Assembly (NCBI RefSeq): GCF_000368965.1
Contig: NZ_KB849778.1
Span: 1 to 64,000 of the forward strand
Direction of reading: 5' to 3'
Source of the DNA: Acinetobacter calcoaceticus DSM 30006 = CIP 81.8
GTDB lineage: Bacteria; Pseudomonadota; Gammaproteobacteria; Pseudomonadales; Moraxellaceae
DNA length: 64,000 nt
Shown here: positions 57,013 to 64,000 of the stretch, one piece after another
Layout: every line of letters starts with the position of its first letter
Numbering within the stretch: position 1 is the stretch's first letter
The notes under the pieces: model-generated
The model's database searches: none
What the model saw: only the letters and a program-made list of their open reading frames with translations
What the model was told of the DNA's origin: nothing
Translations under genes and position numbers: made by a program

Positions 57013-57450
57013 ATGCAGCTTAATAAATTTACCGATTATGCATTACGACTATTAATGTATGTTGCACGCCCAAGTGATGCACCCTACACGATTGCAGAAA
57101 TCGCGAAAGATTTGCATGTTTCACAAAACCATCTGGTTAAAGTTGTTCACTTCATGGGTAAGCAGGAATGGATTATTACCATTCGTGGAAAAGGCGGTGG
57201 AATTCGCTTAAATCCAGATGCACTTAACTCAAATTTAGGTTCAATTGTTCGAATATTACAGGGTGACAATCAAATCGTTGAATGCAATACGCCACCTTGT
57301 GTATTACGCAGTCACTGTGGTTTAAAAGGTATTCTTGACCAAGCTTTAGAAAGCTTTTACCAAAGTCTAGACCAATACACGCTTGGAGAGGTTTTGCAAC
57401 AGTCAAAGTCTGCCCCACCTGACTCTCCTATTGCCTTTTTACAAATCTGA
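57013..57450 (+). CDS. nsrR: Nitric-oxide-sensing Rrf2 repressor NsrR
   Basis: 145-residue Rrf2 family regulator with an N-terminal winged helix (TIAEIAKDLHVSQNHLVKVVHFM) and the three iron-sulfur cysteines at 91, 96 and 102 (ECNTPPCVLRSHC), matching E. coli NsrR positions. Nitric oxide destroys the cluster and relieves repression. ATG 57013 is preferred to TTG 57004. It follows the globin gene by 87 bases; the operator at 56111 is its expected target. Confidence 0.9.
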   Translation: MQLNKFTDYALRLLMYVARPSDAPYTIAEIAKDLHVSQNHLVKVVHFMGKQEWIITIRGKGGGIRLNPDALNSNLGSIVRILQGDNQIVECNTPPCVLRSHCGLKGILDQALESFYQSLDQYTLGEVLQQSKSAPPDSPIAFLQI

Positions 57451-57550
57451 CTTCTATTGATTTTCATAAGTAGATTTATTGAAAATTAGCAAGAATAACC
57501 AAGCTCCTTTATACTAGGCACGAGCCCTCTCATCTAAAAAGTTATTTTTT

Positions 57551-58327
57551 ATGCGTCGTAGTGAAAAATCGAAAGACACCAAAGCCAGACTCGCACCCAA
57601 GCAAAAGATCAGCTATGAAAAAGCACCAGATCCGGCGATCACAGCCTATGCTGTGCAATCATTAAACTGGTTACGCCAAGCTGAGTTTCTAATGAGTGCA
57701 CCTAAATTGGCACTTTGTGTTGAAGATAGCGGCTACGAGATTGCTTTTGCAGGGCGCTCAAATGCTGGTAAGTCGAGTGCGATTAATGCATTAACCAATC
57801 AGAAACAACTTGCCCGCGCTTCTAAAAAGCCAGGCCGTACCCAGATGATTAACTTTTTTAGTCTAGGTAACCCTGATCAACGCTTGGTCGACCTTCCAGG
57901 TTACGGTTATGCAGCGGTTCCCGAAGATATGAAACGGGTGTGGCAAAAAGAATTAGAAAACTATCTGATTCATCGCCAAAGCTTGCAAGGCTTAGTATTA
58001 CTTATGGATATTCGCCATCCTCTACAGCATTTCGACATGATGATGCTAGAGTGGGCTTATTCACGTCATCTCTTTGTTCATATTCTATTAACAAAAGCAG
58101 ACAAACTTAATCGCGGTCCTGCAAATAAAGTTCTACTCGAAGTTAAGCAACAGCTGAAAAAAATGAAGCTTGATTTTTCTATTCAGCTTTTCTCTTCACT
58201 TAACAAAATAGGCTTAGAAGAGCTAGCAAGTGTTATGGCAGGGCGTTTACATTTCACACTGGATCAACAACCAGAATTTGATGTCGATTCAATCCCTGAA
58301 GTGACAGATGAGGATGCTGAAAGCTAA
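57551..58327 (+). CDS. engB: Ribosome biogenesis GTPase EngB (YihA/YsxC)
   Basis: A 258-residue essential-type GTPase used in 50S assembly. The P-loop is GRSNAGKS (68-75), switch II is DLPGYG, and the base-specificity motif is TKAD. The N-terminal 40-residue basic extension and the acidic C-terminal tail (EVTDEDAES) are longer than in E. coli. It begins 100 bases after nsrR. Confidence 0.93.
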   Translation: MRRSEKSKDTKARLAPKQKISYEKAPDPAITAYAVQSLNWLRQAEFLMSAPKLALCVEDSGYEIAFAGRSNAGKSSAINALTNQKQLARASKKPGRTQMINFFSLGNPDQRLVDLPGYGYAAVPEDMKRVWQKELENYLIHRQSLQGLVLLMDIRHPLQHFDMMMLEWAYSRHLFVHILLTKADKLNRGPANKVLLEVKQQLKKMKLDFSIQLFSSLNKIGLEELASVMAGRLHFTLDQQPEFDVDSIPEVTDEDAES

Positions 58328-58372
58328 ATTATCCTCACAGATACAATTTCTTCATTAAATTTATACTCAATT

Positions 58373-58411
58373 GTCCCCTATTGCTAAACACAAATGTAGG
58401 GGCTTTTTTTA
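58373..58411 (+). terminator. Terminator of engB
   Basis: Stem CCCCTA (58375-58380) / TAGGGG (58397-58402), extended by a terminal G-C pair and followed by a T-run. Confidence 0.7.
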
Positions 58412-58450
58412 TACTCGTTATAACTTCATCGAGTTAAAAATCAGGAATAA

Positions 58451-59401
58451 ATGATGAAATTGTTATCTTTTTTGAAGAACAAGGCTTTAGGTTCTTCTAT
58501 TGATTATAAAATTCTTCCACGTAAAGTAAAATTTGACTGGAAAGATACCCCTGTCGACTGGATTCCTAATCAACCTTTCGCAAGTTATTTTATTAATGAA
58601 ATTAATAATATCTTGCCTGCTGGAGAGTTCTGGTTTTGCCGTTTGTATAATAAGGTTTTACCGCAAATTACAGATGAAAAACTTAAGCAGGATGTACAGG
58701 CATTTATCCGTCAGGAAGCTATGCATGCCAATGCTCACACTTCTGCAAACAAAGAATATTTAAGCGCACGTAATATTGATATCCAGAGAAATCTGGACAT
58801 CATGAATTATCTATTTACTATCGCTTTGGCAGACAAACCTTTTGATAGAGAAGTTCCAAAAATTTTAGAAAAACAGTGGGATTTATTCCGTTTAGGAGTT
58901 ATTGCAACTGTTGAACATATGACCTGCGTATTGGGTAAATATGCGTTATATAACGAGCGATGGGAAGAACTAGGCGCAGATCCAGAAATGCTGGATCTGG
59001 TTAAATGGCACGGTTCAGAAGAAATTGAACACCGCACGGTTGCCTTTGATTTATATCGTCATCTTGGTGGCGGTTATATTCCACGTTACTATATGAGTCT
59101 TGCTGTTATCACACTTGTACTTGGATTATGGGTAGATGGCGCTGCACATATTATGAAACAAGATCCACGTTTTGCAGATGCAGCCAAATCTAGATTTTTT
59201 CCAGTGTGGGTTACTTTAGAGTGGTACAAAATCAGCCGAAAAGATAATCAGGTTTTACCTAACCCTCTCTGGCTTATTGCCCAGCAAATTGATTACCTCA
59301 TGCCTTGGTATGATCCAGTCAAAGAAGGCAGCACTGAAGATGCGGTTAGCTATTTATCGCAATCTCCAGCAGCAAAAAGAGCAGAACTTCAAGCTGCTTA
59401 A
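58451..59401 (+). CDS. Metal-dependent hydrolase of the PF10118 family
   Basis: A 316-residue mostly helical protein. Ferritin-like Glu and His pairs occur in RQEAMHANAH, TVEHMT and SEEIEHRTVAFDLY, suggesting a di-metal (di-iron or di-zinc) site in a four-helix bundle. Members of this family were annotated as metal-dependent hydrolases, but the substrate is not established. A C-terminal hydrophobic segment (MSLAVITLVLGLWVDGAA) may touch the membrane. ATG 58451 or the next codon. A strong terminator follows. Confidence 0.8.
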   Translation: MMKLLSFLKNKALGSSIDYKILPRKVKFDWKDTPVDWIPNQPFASYFINEINNILPAGEFWFCRLYNKVLPQITDEKLKQDVQAFIRQEAMHANAHTSANKEYLSARNIDIQRNLDIMNYLFTIALADKPFDREVPKILEKQWDLFRLGVIATVEHMTCVLGKYALYNERWEELGADPEMLDLVKWHGSEEIEHRTVAFDLYRHLGGGYIPRYYMSLAVITLVLGLWVDGAAHIMKQDPRFADAAKSRFFPVWVTLEWYKISRKDNQVLPNPLWLIAQQIDYLMPWYDPVKEGSTEDAVSYLSQSPAAKRAELQAA

Positions 59402-59404
59402 AAT

Positions 59405-59437
59405 AAAAAAAGCAGGATTTAAATCCTGCTTTTTTTG
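59405..59437. terminator. Bidirectional terminator
   Basis: Perfect palindrome AGCAGGATTTAAATCCTGCT (59411-59430) between A and T runs. It serves the hydrolase gene and the convergent symporter gene. Confidence 0.85.
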
Positions 59438-59449
59438 ATCTATAGATAG

Positions 59450-60715
59450 TTAGGCACTGATATCTTTATCTTTCGTATAACGGTCTACAACCACACTAAT
59501 CATCATATCGCCCTGCACATTTACCACTGTTCTTACTGTATCTAACAAACGGTCAATCGGAAGTAAAATTGCAATCGCCTCAGCAGGCAAACCCACAGAC
59601 TGTAAAACCATAATCATAGTGACCATGCCCGCACTAGGTATTCCTGGCGCACCGAGTGATGCAATCATTGCTGTTAAGCACACAATAATTTGTTGTGTCA
59701 GATTTAAATCTAGTCCCACCAAATTTGCTACAAACAATGCAGCTGCTGCTTCATATAAAGCAGTACCATCCATGTTTAACTGTGTGCCTAATGGAATAAC
59801 AAATCCTGCTGTTTGCGGGCGCACGCCTAAGTTTTCTTGCGCACACTTCATACTAAGCGGCATAGTGGCAGAGCTGGAACTGGTTGCAAATGCGGTAATC
59901 AGTGCTGTACGAGTCCCTTTAAAAAAGGTCCACGGGCTCATACGGCCAAAAATCCAAAGCAGTAGTGGCAACACAACGGCGCCATGAAAAATAGTTGTGC
60001 CCGTTACAACGACTGCAAACTCAGCCAAACGACTTAATACTGAAATATCTTCTGTTGCCATTAACTTTGCTAACAAAGCAAAAATACCCAACGGCGCTAA
60101 TTTCATCACCCAGCCAACCAGTAGCATCATCATTTCAAAGAACTGGTGACTCAATAAACGAATACTTTTGAAACGCTCCCCACCCTGCACCAAAGCGACA
60201 CCGACGAATAAAGCAAAGACTACGACGGCTAAAACGTTACCATCACTAAAAGCTTTAAATGGGTTAATTAAAGTATTTTGAATAAAATTAGTGAAAAAAC
60301 TTGCAGGGTTTAAACTATCTGGTGCTTGATAATTTTGCATAGATGTCTGGAAAATAGAAATATCTATGCCACGTCCAACTTCAAATAAATGAGCACAACT
60401 GATGCCTAAAATTAAGGCTAAAGTGGTTGTGGTTAAACAGCATAAAAATGTGATTTTCCAGACTGGCCCTAACTGTCCGCCTGCTTGTAGATTTGATACA
60501 CCTACAACAATCGAACTAAAAATTAAAGGCACTAAAAGCATTTTAAGGAGCCCAATAAAAACGCTACTTAATATTCCAAGCCCATATAAACTATGCTTTA
60601 CAAAAGCAGTGTCTGGATACATTGTGAGTAGGAAACCAAAGGCTAAACCTAAAATGGCGGCAATCAGAATTTGTGTATTTAAGTTCATATCAGCATTATT
60701 TTTTTCAGTTGGCAT
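59450..60715 (-). CDS. Dicarboxylate/amino acid:cation symporter (DAACS)
   Basis: A 421-residue inner-membrane sodium or proton symporter related to GltP/DctA. It has the characteristic re-entrant Ser-rich loop (TSSSSATMPLSMKCAQENLG), the PLGTQLNMDGTALYEA helix and SLGAPGIPSAGMV. Substrates are probably glutamate/aspartate or C4-dicarboxylates; sequence alone does not choose between them. Confidence 0.9.
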   Translation of the reverse strand: MPTEKNNADMNLNTQILIAAILGLAFGFLLTMYPDTAFVKHSLYGLGILSSVFIGLLKMLLVPLIFSSIVVGVSNLQAGGQLGPVWKITFLCCLTTTTLALILGISCAHLFEVGRGIDISIFQTSMQNYQAPDSLNPASFFTNFIQNTLINPFKAFSDGNVLAVVVFALFVGVALVQGGERFKSIRLLSHQFFEMMMLLVGWVMKLAPLGIFALLAKLMATEDISVLSRLAEFAVVVTGTTIFHGAVVLPLLLWIFGRMSPWTFFKGTRTALITAFATSSSSATMPLSMKCAQENLGVRPQTAGFVIPLGTQLNMDGTALYEAAAALFVANLVGLDLNLTQQIIVCLTAMIASLGAPGIPSAGMVTMIMVLQSVGLPAEAIAILLPIDRLLDTVRTVVNVQGDMMISVVVDRYTKDKDISA

Positions 60716-60785
60716 ACCTTTTTACAATATGACATGAGCTTGCTTTTCATTCGAGCAATTTTTTGTCACATCGATCCCATTAAAA

Positions 60786-60816
60786 AGAAAAAAGCCATCT
60801 GCTTAGATGGCTTTTT
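60786..60816 (-). terminator. Terminator of tesB
   Basis: Eleven-base stem AAAAGCCATCT (60790-60800) / AGATGGCTTTT (60805-60815), just past the tesB stop on the minus strand. Confidence 0.82.
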
Positions 60817-60824
60817 CGAGGAAT

Positions 60825-61697
60825 CTATTGCGTTTCAATTTCCCGCAAACGGATTAAACCCTCTTGTACTGTACTGCATACAAGCTGACCATTTTGCCAC
60901 ATACGACCGAAGTTTAAACCGCGAGAAGCCGCGCTCACTGTGGCTTCCATGTCATACAACATCCACTCATCTGCACGCAATGGACGATGGAAATAAATCG
61001 CATGATCAATGCTTGCACATTGCAAACTTGGAGAAATATAACTTAAGCCATGCGGTCTTAAAGCCGTTGTCATTAAAGTAAAGTCTGAATAAAAGGCAAC
61101 AATCGCTTGATGCAGAGCAATATCATCTAATTGTTTTGGAATACGATCATGCGTGCGGATGTAGTGCGCATTATATGGAGCTTCGGGTTGCGGCTGAAAC
61201 GGGTTTACCGGATCAATTGGACGAATTTCTACATGACGCTCACGCATGAAACTAGCACGAACATTTTCAGGTACAAAATTTAGAATACCCTGTTTTAGCT
61301 CATTTTCAGATTTAAGCGTTTCTGGTGCAGGATATTCAGGTTCTTGATGTTGATAGTTCAAACCTTCTTCTGGATTGGCAAAAGAAACCATAGCTGAAAA
61401 TATTACTCGCCCATGCTGAATTGCACGGACTTGACGACTTACAAAGCTCTTCCCATCCCGTAAACGGTCTACTTCATAGATAATCGGGGCATTAATATCG
61501 CCGCCATACAAAAAATATGCATGTAAAGAATGCGCTGGGCGATCAGTTGTATAAGATGCTGCACGTAAAGCCTGACCCAAAACCTGTCCACCAAAGACAC
61601 GTTTACCGACAAGATTACGGCTCATGCCACAGTAAATATTTTCTTCTAGCTTTTCTAAAGTGAGAAGCTCGACCAGTTCTTGGGTTAGCGCATTCAT
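60825..61697 (-). CDS. tesB: Acyl-CoA thioesterase II
   Basis: A double hot-dog thioesterase of 290 residues that hydrolyses acyl-CoA to fatty acid and CoA. VFGGQVLGQALRAA and the catalytic-region segments HSLHAYFL and SLQCASIDHAIYFHRPLRADEWMLYD match the TesB family. ATG 61697 (MNALTQELVEL) is preferred over ATG 61712. It is divergent from plsB. Confidence 0.92.
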   Translation of the reverse strand: MNALTQELVELLTLEKLEENIYCGMSRNLVGKRVFGGQVLGQALRAASYTTDRPAHSLHAYFLYGGDINAPIIYEVDRLRDGKSFVSRQVRAIQHGRVIFSAMVSFANPEEGLNYQHQEPEYPAPETLKSENELKQGILNFVPENVRASFMRERHVEIRPIDPVNPFQPQPEAPYNAHYIRTHDRIPKQLDDIALHQAIVAFYSDFTLMTTALRPHGLSYISPSLQCASIDHAIYFHRPLRADEWMLYDMEATVSAASRGLNFGRMWQNGQLVCSTVQEGLIRLREIETQ

Positions 61698-61973
61698 GAG
61701 AGATACCTTCATATTTCAGGTAAAAAATCGTATTAAAGGACAGGTGTGTAGAATCTATTGTGCCATAAAAAACTATTTGAACATGGAACAATCAGTCAAC
61801 TTATGACGAACATTGCTCATATAACAGCTAAAAATACGATTTTTAACGATAAAATATGCCAAAAGCATTATAATTTATACGCTATTAGCATATTGTTTTT
61901 TTCAACAAATGCCTCAAAATAATTACCCTCCGCATTTGGTGCTGGGATTTGTCTTTAAGAAGTAGGAGTTCTT

Positions 61974-64000
61974 ATGTCCAAGAGTGGGTTTGGTCAAATG
62001 TATCGTCGGCTTTCGAGTAAACTACTTGACCTCGTGGTAACACCACATGTTCTTGGGGAAGTTCCTACTGAACCAGTATCAGAAACAGAAGCAAAGACTG
62101 ACCGCCAGAAAGTGGTGTGCTATGTCTTACAAAACCATTCTCGAAGCAATGCTTTGGTGGTTGATGGAGAAACGCGTCGTTTAAATTTAAAACCTGCGTT
62201 AGACCCATTAGTCGTTGGCACTCATCAGGAAAAAGCATCGGTTTTATTTTTACAGCACAATGATGAAAATAATTTACTGAATCCTCCTCCTCATGCTTTT
62301 CCACCACGCTTACTAAAATTAATTGAAGTCTTACAAGAAAATCCTGAACTGGATATAGAGCTTGTTCCGGTTACCGTTTTATGGGGCCGTACACCAGATA
62401 AAGAAGATTCTTGGTTTAAGCTTTTATTTTCAGATACATGGGCTACACCAAGCACCGTTAAGCAATTGGTCAACATTGGCTTGCATGGCCGCCAATCATA
62501 TTTAGAATTTCATGAACCGCAATCGCTACGTGAACTGGTTGAATATGCACAACAGCATTATCCAAACCTTTCACCAGCTACATATATTGTAAGTACGTTA
62601 AATGATTACTTAGATCGTCAACGTGAAGTGGTCTTAGGCCCCGATTTATCGGATCGCCGTAATGTCATGCAGTCAGTTGTAAAATCTCGCGATGTGCAAG
62701 AAGCGATCCGCCGTGAAAGTATTCGCGGAAAAGTTAGCATGCTCGAAGCTGAACGTCGTGCGATTGGTTATGTGAATGAAGTGGTATCGGATTATTCACA
62801 CTCAGCTGTACGCTTTGCCGATCTTGCTTTAACGCGCTTATGGACCCAACTTTATGACGGCGTAGAAGTGCATAACTTCAGCACTGTTCGTGAACTGGCA
62901 AAAGATTATGAAGTGGTTTATACACCTTGCCACCGCAGTCACATTGACTATTTATTATTATCCTATGTGATTTATAAACGTGGCTTAATGGTTCCGTATA
63001 TTGCTGCGGGTGATAACTTAAATCTACCATTTGTAGGGCAACTTTTACGTGGAGGCGGTGCATTCTTTATTCGTCGCTCTTTCCGTGGAAATGGCCTTTA
63101 TACAACGGTATTTAAAGAATATTTATATAGTATTTTGTCACGCAACACCCCTCTTGAATACTTTATTGAGGGTGGACGTTCGCGTACAGGACGCCTATTA
63201 CCGCCTAAGACTGGTATGCTTGCCATGACAGTTCATAGCCATTTACGTGGTCGTGCTAAACCGATCGTCTTCTTACCAACTTATATTGGTTATGAACGAC
63301 TGATGGAAGGCTCGACCTACGTGGGCGAAATGCAAGGTAAACCGAAAGAAGCCGAATCAATTTTTGGTATTGTGAAAACCTTACGAAAAATTGAACGTAT
63401 TTTCGGTAAAGTCCACGTGAACTTTGGTGAGCCTGTTTTCCTTGATGATCTGCTTAAGCAACATAATGCAGAAAATGTTTATATCGAGAAAAATGACGAT
63501 CCAATTCCTCAAGCAGTTTCAGATGCAGTAAATAGCTCTGCACATGCAATTTTAGAAAATATTAACCGAGCTGTGGTGATTAACCCTGTCTCTTTACTTT
63601 CTATTATTTTGCTTGCAACTCCAAAGCATACGCTTGATGAAGAAATCTGTATTAAGCAACTTGAAGCTTACCGCAATCTGGCATCAAACTTCCCATATGA
63701 CCAACGTATGGAAGTAACGCCACTTTCTGGTAAAGAAATTATTGCTTATGGTTTAAAGCTTAAACTCATTAAACGAGTTCAACATGCGCTCGGCGATATT
63801 ATTGCGATTGAAGATAATCAAGCTGTTCTTCTGACCTATTTCCGTAATAACATTTTGCACGCCTTTGTTTTACCGTCATTGGTTGCATCACTTGTTGAAC
63901 ACAATGGAAAAATCAGCCGTTCAGATTTAACCAATGTCATCTATACCCTTTATCCATTTTTGAAGGCAGAGTTATTCCTTAAATGGAAGAGTAGCGAGCT
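61974..64000 (+). CDS. plsB: Glycerol-3-phosphate acyltransferase, cut by the window edge
   Basis: First 675 codons of PlsB, which transfers an acyl group from acyl-CoA or acyl-ACP to the sn-1 position of glycerol-3-phosphate in phospholipid synthesis. The H-x4-D acyltransferase motif (CHRSHIDY) has His320 and Asp325. FIEGGRSRTGRLLPPKTGML and the FFIRRSFRGN motif follow. ATG 61974 has AGGAG five bases upstream. The frame is open to base 64000 with no stop, so the C-terminus lies outside the window. The family is usually about 800-870 residues. Confidence 0.93.
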   Translation, partial: MSKSGFGQMYRRLSSKLLDLVVTPHVLGEVPTEPVSETEAKTDRQKVVCYVLQNHSRSNALVVDGETRRLNLKPALDPLVVGTHQEKASVLFLQHNDENNLLNPPPHAFPPRLLKLIEVLQENPELDIELVPVTVLWGRTPDKEDSWFKLLFSDTWATPSTVKQLVNIGLHGRQSYLEFHEPQSLRELVEYAQQHYPNLSPATYIVSTLNDYLDRQREVVLGPDLSDRRNVMQSVVKSRDVQEAIRRESIRGKVSMLEAERRAIGYVNEVVSDYSHSAVRFADLALTRLWTQLYDGVEVHNFSTVRELAKDYEVVYTPCHRSHIDYLLLSYVIYKRGLMVPYIAAGDNLNLPFVGQLLRGGGAFFIRRSFRGNGLYTTVFKEYLYSILSRNTPLEYFIEGGRSRTGRLLPPKTGMLAMTVHSHLRGRAKPIVFLPTYIGYERLMEGSTYVGEMQGKPKEAESIFGIVKTLRKIERIFGKVHVNFGEPVFLDDLLKQHNAENVYIEKNDDPIPQAVSDAVNSSAHAILENINRAVVINPVSLLSIILLATPKHTLDEEICIKQLEAYRNLASNFPYDQRMEVTPLSGKEIIAYGLKLKLIKRVQHALGDIIAIEDNQAVLLTYFRNNILHAFVLPSLVASLVEHNGKISRSDLTNVIYTLYPFLKAELFLKWKSSE

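Overview
The window is chromosomal DNA from a low-GC gammaproteobacterium, almost certainly Acinetobacter and probably the A. baumannii group. The evidence is the AlmA-type long-chain alkane monooxygenase, the sdhE-ygfX pair, DUF2789 and DUF3108 proteins, the tRNA/rRNA signals, AT-rich spacers and the overall protein sequences. I cannot fix the species from this sequence alone. Most of the window is conserved housekeeping DNA, with a few lineage-specific patches.

Layout. 1-380 holds two minus-strand promoters and a leader that look like the start of an rRNA operon lying just left of the window. 381-3198 is a minus-strand set (rlmJ, pssA, a family of unknown function). 3316-8899 holds a 2OG-Fe(II) oxygenase, small unknowns, mdh, an RNase T2-fold protein that has lost its catalytic residues, and a soluble lytic transglycosylase. 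9145-12482 is miaB-phoH-ybeY, in which a 266-bp element with terminal inverted repeats sits between phoH and ybeY. 12584-20357 carries a TonB-like protein, DUF3108, xpt, wrbA, a YihY membrane protein, a FAH-family hydrolase, a YcxB-like protein and a nitroreductase. 20433-23972 is a small islet between two direct repeats, each made of a terminator plus tRNA-Arg(ACG). It carries a 662-residue Gly/Val/Thr-rich repeat protein and a HAD-IB phosphatase. Another tRNA-Arg and a tRNA-Ser follow. 24427-32092 holds rnr, prlC, a YheV-like protein and a fused TRAP permease.

32271-35440 (minus) holds a rhombosortase-like rhomboid, a TatT-type lipoprotein, two tiny paralogous membrane proteins preceded by palindromic operator-like sites, ygfX and sdhE. 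35630-38344 pairs an acyl-CoA dehydrogenase with almA, both fitting long-chain hydrocarbon or fatty acid oxidation. 38526-52084 is the complete S10-spc-alpha ribosomal protein cluster (minus), including the short genes rpmJ and rpmD, with structured RNA between segments.

52338-64000 contains a glutamine amidotransferase-like protein, metC, a YjgR ATPase, a short flavohemoglobin-like globin with a perfect NsrR-type operator and an adjacent nsrR, engB, a metal-dependent hydrolase, a dicarboxylate/amino acid symporter, tesB, and the first 675 codons of plsB, which runs off the right edge.

The most interesting items are the TA-flanked MITE-like element whose precise removal would restore a compact phoH-ybeY junction, the tRNA-bounded repeat-protein islet, the RNase T2 pseudoenzyme, the reductase-less flavohemoglobin under NsrR control, and the paired micro-membrane-proteins with palindromic sites.
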